From contig JBAVEY010000341.1 in assembly GCA_049587975.1 (NCBI GenBank), positions 1 to 15,277 on the forward strand: a stretch of DNA of 15,277 nt, written 5' to 3'. Position 1 is the first letter of the stretch, and every line of letters starts with the position of its first letter. The position numbers and the translations under genes were made by a program. Source of the stretch: DASSJM01 sp049587975. GTDB taxonomy: Bacteria; Actinomycetota; UBA4738; HRBIN12. The notes beneath the pieces were generated by a model, which made no database searches, was not told the origin of the DNA, and saw nothing but the letters and a program-made list of their open reading frames with translations. Shown in pieces: positions 1 to 6,691 of this stretch.

Positions 1-1
1 C

Positions 2-361
2 GCGCCACATCCGCACGAATCGGACGACGAGGCCGCCGTTCGAGAGGTGAGGGAGGAGACGGGCTTTGACGTGTCGGCGAGCCTGATGCCTCTCGGCGTC
101 GAGTACGAATACCGTCTCAGCTCGGAGGTCGCTCGGAAAGCAATCTATGCCGCGCACGTCCGGGCGATTCACGTCGTTGCGTTCGGTGCAGAGGTCACCG
201 AGCAGAGGGATCCGACGCTGGACCCGGACGAGCACGACGCCTTCGCTTGGTGCTCGCACCGGGAGGCCGCCGAGATGCTCGATTGGCCGGTCGAGAAGGA
301 CGCACTCGACGGCCGCCGCAGCGCGCTACGCGAGCTGGCCTCTCTGCTGGGAGCACATTGA
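2..361 (+). CDS. Nudix hydrolase, C-terminal part (5' end outside window)
   Basis: The reading frame is open from the left edge and ends at TGA 359-361, giving 119 residues of a protein whose start lies outside. The first codons encode most of a Nudix box: a Glu, seven residues, then REVREETGF, which fits the E-x7-REUxEExGU signature that binds the divalent metal and positions the diphosphate. The rest (strands around VEYEYRL and AIHVVAF, then DEHDAFAWCSHREAAEML) resembles the second half of small Nudix enzymes that hydrolyse nucleoside diphosphates linked to another moiety. The substrate cannot be inferred. A GTG inside the Nudix box at 47 could be miscalled as a start, but that would cut the catalytic motif. 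No downstream partner gene is visible. Confidence 0.85.
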   Translation, partial: APHPHESDDEAAVREVREETGFDVSASLMPLGVEYEYRLSSEVARKAIYAAHVRAIHVVAFGAEVTEQRDPTLDPDEHDAFAWCSHREAAEMLDWPVEKDALDGRRSALRELASLLGAH

Positions 362-435
362 TCGCGCGTCCCGGGAAGTGCAATTCGTCGACCCGGTGAA
401 CGAGAGCACGGTCGTGTGCGCAAGCGTTCGCGAAT

Positions 436-460
436 GTATCCGGACAGGCACGCCGGATAC
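436..460. repeat. Perfect 8-bp inverted repeat downstream of the Nudix gene
   Basis: GTATCCGG (436-443) and CCGGATAC (453-460) are perfect complements separated by 9 nt. The hairpin lies 75 bp after the Nudix stop codon. No T-run follows it on either strand, so it is a weak candidate for a rho-independent terminator. It could instead be a 3'-end stabilising hairpin or a protein-binding palindrome. Confidence 0.4.
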
Positions 461-483
461 GCGGGCAACGGTCCGACCCGTAG

Positions 484-612
484 CCTCCAACCCGTGAGAC
501 CACCGGTCCCACGTTCACGCCCACGGCGGCCGGCGATTACACCTGCACCGTGACGGCCAACAACCAGGCCGGGGCGACCTCGCAGACAAGTTCTGTGAAG
601 AAGGTCAAGTAG
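484..612 (+). pseudogene. 3' relic of an Ig-like/PKD-like surface protein
   Basis: Between in-frame stops at 481 and 610 the plus strand encodes a segment containing FTPTAAGDYTCTVTANNQAG, then TSQTSSVKKVK and TAG. The G-x-Y-x-C-x-V-x-A-x-N-x-A-G pattern is typical of the last strands of immunoglobulin-like or PKD-like beta-sandwich repeats in secreted actinobacterial proteins. There is no start codon with a ribosome site and the upstream frame is closed, so only about the last 35 codons of a once longer gene survive. The terminator that follows is still perfect, which suggests recent loss. A chance match is possible because the fragment is short, but the protein pattern and the terminator support each other. 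Confidence 0.55.
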
Positions 613-666
613 GCAAGGTCAGCAGGACCAAGAACCTTCAGGTTCGTGAAGTGAGGTCGTAGCACT

Positions 667-695
667 AAGGGCCGGTCTTCGGACCGGCCCTTCTG
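667..695. terminator. Strong hairpin terminator with UUCG loop, probably bidirectional
   Basis: An 11-bp perfect stem, AAGGGCCGGTC (667-677) pairing with GACCGGCCCTT (682-692), closes a TTCG loop. The C(UUCG)G tetraloop is exceptionally stable. The stem ends in A/T pairs on both sides, so it can act on either strand. It sits 55 bp after the surface-protein relic and 75 bp beyond the stop of the convergent minus-strand membrane protein, and may serve both. Confidence 0.85.
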
Positions 696-766
696 CTGTC
701 AAGCGAGCCAATCATCGGTGACCGGGATGGGCCGCCAGACAAGACCAACGAGGCGCTCACGAGTCG

Positions 767-1327
767 TCACTCCCATCCCTGAGCCCTCGCTTGGAGCTCG
801 ATCCGCAGACCCTCTCGCCGTCGGGAGGAAGGAACCGTGAGGGCGAGGCTCCCGTAGATCAGGGCGAGGCCGAGGTACTCCGTCAGCTCGAACGGTCCGA
901 TCGCCCCCACGATCTGGTCATACGTCATCGCCGAGACCCAGGCGATGGTGTTGCCGATCAGGAGGGCCCACCAAGCCCAACGCTCACCGCGCCGGTAGGC
1001 CGTTGCGGCGATCGCGATCGCCAACAGGCTGAACGCCACGATGTAGATGCCGTACATCCGGAAAACCAGCGTGATGTATCCGGCCGTCTTCGGGGACACC
1101 GCCGTGAGGTGGTGCCACGAGCCGCCTGTGTAGCCCTCGTAGCCGGCCGGCAGGATCGGCGCGGAACCCGGTCCGGGCAGCGATTTCGGCAGCAGAGCCG
1201 CCCCCGCGCCCCAGGCGAGCAGTCCCACGTCAGCCATCACGATGACGATCCAGGCGACGCCGCGCCATCGCGCCATCGCCCTCCGCCAGGTTCCCGTGGC
1301 GGGTCGATCTGCCACACGCACACCCAT
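767..1327 (-). CDS. Four-helix integral membrane protein of unknown function
   Basis: This 186-residue protein has a basic N-terminus and about four hydrophobic segments (roughly residues 23-46, 83-110, 115-137 and 148-165). Residues 47-80 form a Gly/Pro/Tyr-rich, probably extracytoplasmic loop between helices 1 and 2. I do not recognise a named family. The start at 1327 is chosen because GGGAGGAG lies 4 nt upstream on the minus strand; an in-frame start nine codons further upstream would place this ribosome site inside the gene. Its leader carries a small hairpin and, 85 nt above the start, a copy of the 33-bp element also found before the operon at 4670. It lies downstream of the LAL gene on the same strand, but the 215-bp gap and its own element suggest a separate promoter, possibly controlled by that regulator. 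Confidence 0.8.
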   Translation of the reverse strand: MGVRVADRPATGTWRRAMARWRGVAWIVIVMADVGLLAWGAGAALLPKSLPGPGSAPILPAGYEGYTGGSWHHLTAVSPKTAGYITLVFRMYGIYIVAFSLLAIAIAATAYRRGERWAWWALLIGNTIAWVSAMTYDQIVGAIGPFELTEYLGLALIYGSLALTVPSSRRREGLRIELQARAQGWE

Positions 1328-1350
1328 GGTCTCCTCCCTTCCCTCTGAGC

Positions 1351-1370
1351 CCACCGCTTGTCTGCGGTGG
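1351..1370 (-). promoter_or_regulatory. 5'-leader hairpin before the ribosome site of the membrane protein
   Basis: CCACCGC and GCGGTGG form a perfect 7-bp stem with a 6-nt loop. On the minus-strand transcript it ends about 11 nt before the GGGAGGAG ribosome site of the gene starting at 1327. It could affect mRNA stability or translation. No anti-Shine-Dalgarno pairing or known riboswitch fold is apparent. Confidence 0.4.
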
Positions 1371-1412
1371 AACCTCTTGCGCCGTTGAGGTTGACGTGCG
1401 GGCGTTCGGCCG

Positions 1413-1445
1413 ACATCGGGGCATCACCCTGAACGAGACCCTGAT
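1413..1445 (-). promoter_or_regulatory. 33-bp operator-like element, copy 1
   Basis: Read on the minus strand (1445 to 1413), this element has two TCAGGGT half-sites 12 bp apart, the second followed by GATGCCCCGATGT. It matches the element at 4606-4638 at 28 of 33 positions. The second TCAGGGT and the CCCCGA form an imperfect palindrome, TCRGGG-N5-CCCYGA. It ends 85 nt upstream of the start of the membrane protein at 1327, in the same orientation relative to that gene as copy 2 is to the operon at 4670. No convincing -10 hexamer is visible. Binding by the adjacent LAL regulator is an inference from position. Confidence 0.65.
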
Positions 1446-1542
1446 ACGCGAGCCGACCCGGGAACCGTGCGAGGGTGAGGCGCGAGATCTCAGTGGACGT
1501 ACGAGGGAAGGCACCGACGACGGGTCCGTCAGCTGCTACGCA

Positions 1543-4482
1543 CTATCCGGCTCGCGCGCCGGCTGTGCTGTCCGTCCGCTCGACGGCACGTGCGAGAGCG
1601 ACCCGCGAGTTGACGTCCATCTTGTGGAAGATGTTGCGAAGGTGCGTCTCGACCGTCTTCTGACTCAGGAACAGGTCCGCGGCGATCTCCGGATTGGTCT
1701 TACGGTCGACGACGAGCCGAGCCACCTCGAGTTCGCGTTCGGTCAGCGACTCGATACCGCCTCCATCGCCCGTGCCCGGCCGCGTTCGCCGGTGGGGGCG
1801 GTGGCCGAGCTTCCCGAGCTCGCGTTCCGCGCCGTCCCGGTAGCGCAGCGCGCCGCACGTCTCGAACGCCGCCGCCGCCCGTTGGAGTTCCGCCACCGCG
1901 GCCTCACTCTGGCCGGCCTGGGCGAGCGCTCGGCCCGCGAGGGTGCGCGACAGGCCCGCCTCGATGGGAGCTCCGGCTTCGTCGGCGGCACGGGCGGAGG
2001 CGAGGGCGCGTTCGACGGCGTTGGCGGCGTCCCCGATCTGGAGCGCGACGGCCGCTGCGGCACGATCGGCCCATGCGGTCGCGAGGGGAAGTCCGAGGGC
2101 GGCCGCGGTGACCAGGGCGAGGGCGGCCGCGCTCCCCGCCTCGCTGCCGCGATCGAGCGCGAGCCAACAGCGGGTGAGGAGCTCGAGGCAGTACGCCCTC
2201 CAGCCGCCGGGGATGAGCGACAGCTCCTCGCCGCCGGCGCAGCCGAGCAGCAGGTCAATGGCCCGTTCGGGTTGCCCGGTTTCGAGCAGAACGCTCGCGA
2301 GCCTCACCGCGGCCCAGGCCGTCACGAAGCCCACGTCGAGGTCGCGCGCGAGCTCGACGGCCTCCTCCGCGGTACCGAGCGCGAGGTCCAGATCGCCGAC
2401 GGCGACGGCGACGACGGATCGGTTGAAGAGGTTCCCCGCAAGGGCCGGCGGCGACCCGAGCAACCGCGAGGCCTCGATGGCACCGTCGAGGAGCTCGGAG
2501 GCCTCGGCCAGCTTGCCGCGCACGTACCAGACCCGGGGCAGGACGGGGTACAGGCGGTGCAGGGGATCCCCCCGCACGTACGTGCGAGCGAGCCCGAGCG
2601 CACGACTCGCGTGAGCGTCGGCCTCGGCGTAGAGGTCGAGGTAGACCTCGGCGATCGCGAGCCACCCTGCCGCGTCGGGGCGGATCGAGAGCTCATCGTC
2701 GGACAGGTCGTCCACGAGCGCGGCGGCTTCGTCGCGGCGGGATCGAGCGACCTCGATCGGCCCGGTCATGGCGTCCGCGAACGCGCACATGACGGCCGCC
2801 GTCGCCGTCAGGACCGCGTTTCCCAGTTCCTCCGCTGCGCTCGCCGCACGCTCGGCCCATTCGCGCATCGCCTCGTATCTCGAGCGGTAGAACTCGTTCA
2901 GCGTCAGCTCGATCCGCAGCTCCACGGACTCGACCGAGGACGACTCGGGCAGGAGGCCGATCGCCCCCACCAACCGACCGTTCGCCTGTTCGTATCTCCC
3001 CAGGTAGCGCTCCACGCGGGCGCACGCCGTCGTGAGGGTCGTGCGGAGCGGGGTCGACCGATCCGGGACGACCACCAACGCTTCAAGCAGCGCCTCGTGG
3101 CTCTCGGCGAACCAACCCGCCGCCGCGAACGCGTCGGCACGATCGAGGAGGAGCTCGATCCGGTCTCCCGGGGGGGCGATCTCCGGGAGCAGTCGAAGCG
3201 CCCCGCCGAACCATCTGGCGGCGCTCTCGGGCGCGAGCCGTGCCGTCGCCTCGCCGGCCTCGCGCAGGATCGCGACGGCATCGACGTCGCCCGGCCGTGC
3301 GGAGCGTTCGACGTGGTGCGCGCGCGCCGCCACGGCGGCACCGCGTGCGGCAAGCGCCTCGGCGCACCGTTCGTGCGCACCCAGGCGCCAGCCTCCTGCG
3401 GTGGTCTCGTAGACGGCCAGTCGCACGAGGGGATGCCGAAACCGGAACCGCCGAGGCACCTCCGTCTGCCGGATGAGATCGAGCCGCAGGAGCTCGTCGA
3501 CGGCGTCCATCGTCGACGCCTCGGACGTCCCGGCCGCGACCGCGGCCAGCTCGGGCTCGAACGGGTCACCCGCCACCGCCCCGCCCTCGAGCACCAGGCG
3601 CGCCGGCCCCGAGAGCAACGCGAGCTCCTCCGCCAGGGCAGCGGCGACCGCGGACGGCACCTCGATCGCCTGGGAGAGCTCCACGGTGCCGGTGCCGGTC
3701 GCGGGCGTGAGATCCATCGTCCGCGCCAGCTGCTGGAGATAGAACGGATTGCCACCGCTCGCCTCGTAGAGCGACGAGGTCTTGGCGGCGTCGACGGCTC
3801 GACCGAGGAACGCACCCGCGTCGGCGCGACTCAGTGGCCCGAGCTCGATCCTGGTCAGGCCCCCCTTGCGATGTGCCAGCCTGACCGCCGCCGACAGGCG
3901 CTCCGGCGTCGGGTGCGGCCGCACCGCGAGGGCCGTGAGCACGGGCGAAGCGGGCGGTCGGCGCAGCAGCGCTCCCAGCAGTTCGACCGACGCCGAGTCG
4001 GCCCACTGGACGTCGTCCAGCACGAGAACCAACGGCCTCGGCCCCGCGAGCCGCTCGAGGAGGTCATGGACCGCGCGATGGCTGCGATAGCGCTCGTGCT
4101 GGGGCGCGACCTCGCGGTCCTCGGCGAGCGCCCACAGCGAGGGGAACACATGCGCGAGCTCCGCTCGAACCTGGTCGTCGAGCGCGGCGAGGAGCTCCGG
4201 GTCCAGGCCGCGGAGATACTCATCGAGCGCGTCGACGAAGACGGAGAACGGCAGGTCCTGCTCGAGTTCCGACGCCGACCCACCGAGAACCAGGTGCCCG
4301 CGGGCCTCGGCGCGAGCGGAGAGCTCTCGGAGGAGACGGGTCTTGCCGATCCCGGGTTCGCCCGTGACCTCGGTCGCGCTCGGGTTCCCTCGATCGAGCT
4401 CGTCGAGCAGTTGCTCGACCGCATCGAGTTCATCGGCGCGACCGACGAGCTGTTCGCCGAGCCGTTCGCCGAGCAGAACCAT
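1543..4482 (-). CDS. LAL-type transcriptional regulator (AAA ATPase, helical repeats, LuxR HTH)
   Basis: The 979-residue protein has the MalT/LAL architecture. A Walker A motif, GEPGIGKT, lies at residues 41-48 and a Walker B, LVLVLDD followed by VQWAD, at 151-157. The STAND-type ATPase region is followed by a long Ala/Glu/Leu-rich helical section of TPR character (about 350-900) and a C-terminal LuxR/GerE helix-turn-helix (about 913-965: SLTERELEVARLVVDRKTNPEIA and on). Members use ATP- and ligand-dependent oligomerisation to bind clustered DNA sites and activate transcription; the ligand here is unknown. The start at 4482 has no clear ribosome site, but the VGRADELDAVEQLL segment begins right after it as in relatives. 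The gene is divergent from the operon at 4670 and is flanked by two copies of a 33-bp element, its likely binding sites. A 1032-codon antisense frame on the plus strand is a GC-driven shadow. Confidence 0.93.
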   Translation of the reverse strand: MVLLGERLGEQLVGRADELDAVEQLLDELDRGNPSATEVTGEPGIGKTRLLRELSARAEARGHLVLGGSASELEQDLPFSVFVDALDEYLRGLDPELLAALDDQVRAELAHVFPSLWALAEDREVAPQHERYRSHRAVHDLLERLAGPRPLVLVLDDVQWADSASVELLGALLRRPPASPVLTALAVRPHPTPERLSAAVRLAHRKGGLTRIELGPLSRADAGAFLGRAVDAAKTSSLYEASGGNPFYLQQLARTMDLTPATGTGTVELSQAIEVPSAVAAALAEELALLSGPARLVLEGGAVAGDPFEPELAAVAAGTSEASTMDAVDELLRLDLIRQTEVPRRFRFRHPLVRLAVYETTAGGWRLGAHERCAEALAARGAAVAARAHHVERSARPGDVDAVAILREAGEATARLAPESAARWFGGALRLLPEIAPPGDRIELLLDRADAFAAAGWFAESHEALLEALVVVPDRSTPLRTTLTTACARVERYLGRYEQANGRLVGAIGLLPESSSVESVELRIELTLNEFYRSRYEAMREWAERAASAAEELGNAVLTATAAVMCAFADAMTGPIEVARSRRDEAAALVDDLSDDELSIRPDAAGWLAIAEVYLDLYAEADAHASRALGLARTYVRGDPLHRLYPVLPRVWYVRGKLAEASELLDGAIEASRLLGSPPALAGNLFNRSVVAVAVGDLDLALGTAEEAVELARDLDVGFVTAWAAVRLASVLLETGQPERAIDLLLGCAGGEELSLIPGGWRAYCLELLTRCWLALDRGSEAGSAAALALVTAAALGLPLATAWADRAAAAVALQIGDAANAVERALASARAADEAGAPIEAGLSRTLAGRALAQAGQSEAAVAELQRAAAAFETCGALRYRDGAERELGKLGHRPHRRTRPGTGDGGGIESLTERELEVARLVVDRKTNPEIAADLFLSQKTVETHLRNIFHKMDVNSRVALARAVERTDSTAGARAG

Positions 4483-4522
4483 CCGGCCACGTAAGCCGAG
4501 CAGGGCTTCTGCGGCCGAGGGC

Positions 4523-4551
4523 CGAAGGTCCTGCCATCGGCGGGACCTTCG
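4523..4551. promoter_or_regulatory. 9-bp inverted repeat in the divergent promoter region
   Basis: CGAAGGTCC (4523-4531) and GGACCTTCG (4543-4551) are perfect complements 11 nt apart, close to the LAL start (41 bp) and within the 187-bp divergent region. The right arm reads GGGACCTTCGACC, which loosely resembles half of a DosR/DevR-type box (GGGAC...CCC), but that resemblance is weak. It may be an operator for LAL autoregulation or a leader hairpin of the LAL mRNA. Confidence 0.45.
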
Positions 4552-4568
4552 ACCGCCCGAGGCCGCCT

Positions 4569-4592
4569 ACGGTTGCGCTCCGTACCAACCGT
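4569..4592. promoter_or_regulatory. 7-bp inverted repeat in the divergent promoter region
   Basis: ACGGTTG (4569-4575) and CAACCGT (4586-4592) are perfect complements with a 10-nt spacer, about two helical turns centre to centre. The repeat lies between the other inverted repeat and the 33-bp element, roughly 80-100 bp upstream of the operon start. No regulator can be assigned. Confidence 0.35.
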
Positions 4593-4605
4593 TGCGGCCG
4601 AGGAG

Positions 4606-4638
4606 TTCAGGGTCCGGCTCAGGGTGATCCCCCGATGT
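4606..4638 (+). promoter_or_regulatory. 33-bp operator-like element, copy 2
   Basis: On the plus strand TCAGGGT occurs at 4607-4613 and again at 4619-4625, followed by GAT and CCCCCGA (4629-4635). The second half-site and CCCCCGA form the palindrome TCRGGG-N5-CCCYGA, and the first lies one helical turn upstream as a direct repeat. The element ends 31 nt before the ATG at 4670 and lies 123 bp upstream of the LAL start on the other strand, so it could control both. It matches copy 1 at 28 of 33 positions, and the mismatches fall mainly in the spacers. Confidence 0.7.
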
Positions 4639-4669
4639 GCTCGACATCCCGTCGCGCCAAGCTGCACCC

Positions 4670-4912
4670 ATGTCTCGTTACCTGCTCCATCACCATCACA
4701 CACCGGACGAATGCGGAGTGGTTTTCGCCTCGTTCAAGGGACACCAGAGTCCGCTTCGCCACCGTGCGACCCTGGCCTCGTGTCGGTCTGGCGGCCACGA
4801 GATCTGGTGGACGGTGGACGCCGAGAGCGAACAGGACGCTCTCCGGGTGCTGCCGTTCTACGTGGCCCAGCGCACCGCGATCAACCACGTCAGCGAGGTT
4901 CAGATCCCATGA
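4670..4912 (+). CDS. Small conserved His-rich protein (80 aa), first gene of the operon
   Basis: This 80-residue soluble protein begins MSRYLLHHHHTPDECGVVFA and contains SPLRHRATLASC, GGHEIWWTVDAESEQDAL and LPFYVAQRT. The mix of a His cluster, two Cys and paired Trp is that of small actinobacterial proteins that I recall as uncharacterised and often found beside stress genes. A single alpha/beta, ferredoxin-like fold is plausible and metal or ligand binding by the His cluster is possible, but neither is shown. The ATG at 4670 is preferred over a GTG at 4637 because the family-like MxRYL start is there. No ribosome site precedes it, so the transcript may be leaderless or short-leadered. It lies 31 nt after the operator-like element and heads the seven-gene operon. 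Confidence 0.75.
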   Translation: MSRYLLHHHHTPDECGVVFASFKGHQSPLRHRATLASCRSGGHEIWWTVDAESEQDALRVLPFYVAQRTAINHVSEVQIP

Positions 4913-4925
4913 GGAGGTGGTTCGA

Positions 4926-5711
4926 GTGACCGAGATGCACGGTTCACCCACGGCGCTCCCAGCAGGCGCCGCTGCACGCCCCGAAGCAAGACCGACAGGC
5001 ACTGCGAGCCTGCCGCGCCCACCGGAGGCCGGTGTTCGGCGCTCGGGATGGACGCCCGGCCGGATCGCGGCGCTCGTGATCGGTGCGTTGCTCGGCCTGG
5101 TCTCGTTGATCCCGCTCGGCGCCGGTGGCACGGCCCTGTGGGCGAGCGCTACGCAGCGGGACGACGGCTACATCACGAGCGACATCCAGGCGTTCTCCAC
5201 ATCGGGGTCCGCGTTGGTGACCAAGCGCGCCGAACTGGGAGTGCCGGGGATCGGTTGGCTGTACGCGCCGTCCGTGCTGGGCGAGATCCGGATCCGGGTC
5301 ACGCCCGCGAGCTCGGACTCGTCGCTGTTCGTGGGGATCGGCCCATCGCAGGACGTCGATCGCTACCTGGCCGGCGTGAATCACACGCTCATCACCGATT
5401 TCTGGAGCGAGAGCGTGCAACCGATCGGCGGCGAAGGGACCGCGTCGGCGCCCGGGTCGCAGGACTTCTGGGTCGCCTCGGATTCGGGTTCGGGGCCCAA
5501 GACCGTGACGTGGGAACCGACCGGAGGGTCGTGGAGCGTCGTGGTGATGAACGTCGACGGGCAACCCGGGGTCGACGTGCGGGCGGATCTCGGAGCCACG
5601 ATCCCGCCCCTGGTCTGGGTCTCGGTCGGCCTCGTGGTGCTCGGCCTGGTCCTGCTGGCCGGGGGGTTGCTCCTCATCGTCGGGGCGATCCGCCGCGCGC
5701 GGACCGCTTGA
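4926..5711 (+). CDS. Bitopic membrane protein with large extracytoplasmic domain
   Basis: This 261-residue protein has a Pro/Ala-rich cytoplasmic N-terminus (1-45), a transmembrane helix (about 46-72), an extracytoplasmic beta-rich domain (about 75-225) and a second helix (about 228-254) ending in RRARTA. The middle includes ATQRDDGYITSD, LFVGIGPSQDVDRYLAGV and WSVVVMNVDG, motifs I recall from widespread but uncharacterised actinobacterial membrane proteins. The GTG at 4926 is chosen because GAGGAGG overlaps the previous stop codon and lies 8 nt upstream; the gap to the previous gene is 13 nt, so translation is probably coupled. Its function is unknown; the fold suggests a sensor or structural envelope role. 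Confidence 0.8.
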   Translation: MTEMHGSPTALPAGAAARPEARPTGTASLPRPPEAGVRRSGWTPGRIAALVIGALLGLVSLIPLGAGGTALWASATQRDDGYITSDIQAFSTSGSALVTKRAELGVPGIGWLYAPSVLGEIRIRVTPASSDSSLFVGIGPSQDVDRYLAGVNHTLITDFWSESVQPIGGEGTASAPGSQDFWVASDSGSGPKTVTWEPTGGSWSVVVMNVDGQPGVDVRADLGATIPPLVWVSVGLVVLGLVLLAGGLLLIVGAIRRARTA

Positions 5712-5746
5712 GGAACGGTCGCGGACGACGGAAAGGGGGTGTCGAG

Positions 5747-6178
5747 ATGAAGACGGCGATCAAGGTGGCGCTCGCGACTCTGATGGGGTGCGGAGCGCTG
5801 CTCCTAGCGCTGGGACTCGTCATCTGGATCGGTCACTCCGAGCAGCTCATCGCCGTGCACATCGCGATCGGCATCGCGCTCGTGCTGACACTGTGGACGA
5901 TCTGTGCGATCGCCGCCCGCTCCGGCGTGCCGGCGGGCGCCGTGGCGTTCGCCGCCGCCTGGGGGCTGCTGATCGTCGTCCTGGGCTTGGCGCAGGAAGA
6001 CCTGTTGCCGGGAAGCTGGCACTGGACGATCCAGGTCCTGCATCTGGTGGTCAGCATGGGCGCGATGTGGTGGGGCAGGCGCCTCGTCCGCCTGATCGGA
6101 CAGGCGCAGCGGTCTGTAGATGCGCCCAGGCCGGTGACGGGTTCGCCGGTCACCACGTCCGGTACCGGATCGACGTAG
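5747..6178 (+). CDS. Four-helix membrane protein, unknown function
   Basis: The 143-residue protein has four predicted membrane helices (about 7-28, 34-57, 62-82 and 92-111) and a short hydrophilic Thr/Ser/Pro-rich tail. His30, His38, His92 and His99 lie in or near the membrane segments, which is reminiscent of small cytochrome-like or redox membrane proteins, but there is no established haem motif and I make no such claim. The ATG at 5747 follows a purine-rich AAAGGGGG site by 7 nt. It is third in the operon, 35 nt after the previous gene and 12 nt before the next. Confidence 0.8.
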   Translation: MKTAIKVALATLMGCGALLLALGLVIWIGHSEQLIAVHIAIGIALVLTLWTICAIAARSGVPAGAVAFAAAWGLLIVVLGLAQEDLLPGSWHWTIQVLHLVVSMGAMWWGRRLVRLIGQAQRSVDAPRPVTGSPVTTSGTGST

Positions 6179-6190
6179 GAGGGAGGAGCC

Positions 6191-6661
6191 ATGCAGAGCA
6201 TGAAGGATGCTGCGGCCGCGTTCCTGGCCAACGAGCGGATCGCCGTCACGGGCGTGTCCCGGACGCCGAAGACCCACGGCAGCAACAACGTCTACAAGCG
6301 GCTTCGAGAGCGTGGGTATGAGGTGTTCGCGGTCAACCCGAACGCCGACGAGGTCGAGGGCGATCCGTGCTACCAGGATCTGAAGTCGATCCCCGGCGGC
6401 GTCCAGGCGGTCGTCATCGGGACGCGACCCGAGATCGCCGAAGACACGATGCGTGAGTGTGCCGAGCTCGGCATCACCCAGGTCTGGATGCATCGGGGCC
6501 CTGGCGCCGGCAGCGTGTCGGACGCCGCGACCGGATACGGTCGTAGTTACGGCATCACGGTGATCGACGGAGGGTGCCCGTTGATGTTCCCGCCCACCGC
6601 CGACTTCGGGCACAAGGTCATGCGACTGATCTACTCAGGTCACGTTCCGAAGCAGGTCTGA
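6191..6661 (+). CDS. CoA-binding Rossmann protein (YccU-like)
   Basis: The 156-residue protein is a single CoA-binding domain like the N-terminal Rossmann domain of succinyl-CoA synthetase alpha subunit (CoA_binding_2 family). IAVTGVSRTPKTHGSNNVYK (about 17-36) is the nucleotide/CoA-binding loop; VFAVNPNADEVEG and YQDLKSIPGGVQAVVIG follow as the next strands; ITQVWMHRGPGAGS and VIDGGCPLMF form the C-terminal part. The length is close to that of stand-alone YccU proteins, usually about 140 residues. Such proteins are thought to bind CoA or acyl-CoA, but their physiological role is poorly defined. AGGAGGGAGGAG lies just upstream of the ATG; a second ATG three codons downstream is a less likely start. 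Confidence 0.9.
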   Translation: MQSMKDAAAAFLANERIAVTGVSRTPKTHGSNNVYKRLRERGYEVFAVNPNADEVEGDPCYQDLKSIPGGVQAVVIGTRPEIAEDTMRECAELGITQVWMHRGPGAGSVSDAATGYGRSYGITVIDGGCPLMFPPTADFGHKVMRLIYSGHVPKQV

Positions 6662-6691
6662 TCCGCGCGGCGGCAGGGAGAGGAGCCGACG

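Noticed and set aside
1396..4494. 1032-codon open frame on the plus strand opposite the LAL gene
   Set aside because: Its translation is rich in Arg, Gly, Glu and Gln with no domain or hydrophobic pattern, it has no ribosome site, and the minus strand encodes clear Walker and LuxR motifs. It is a shadow caused by high GC.
4540..4560. DosR/DevR box at GGGACCTTCGACC
   Set aside because: The right half lacks the GTCCC-like symmetry of the known 20-bp palindrome, and a perfect inverted repeat in another register explains the sequence better.
5048..6178. Long frame starting inside the 4926 gene and ending with the third operon gene
   Set aside because: Only its last 143 codons look like protein; the earlier part is an Arg-rich shadow. 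The ATG at 5747 has its own ribosome site.
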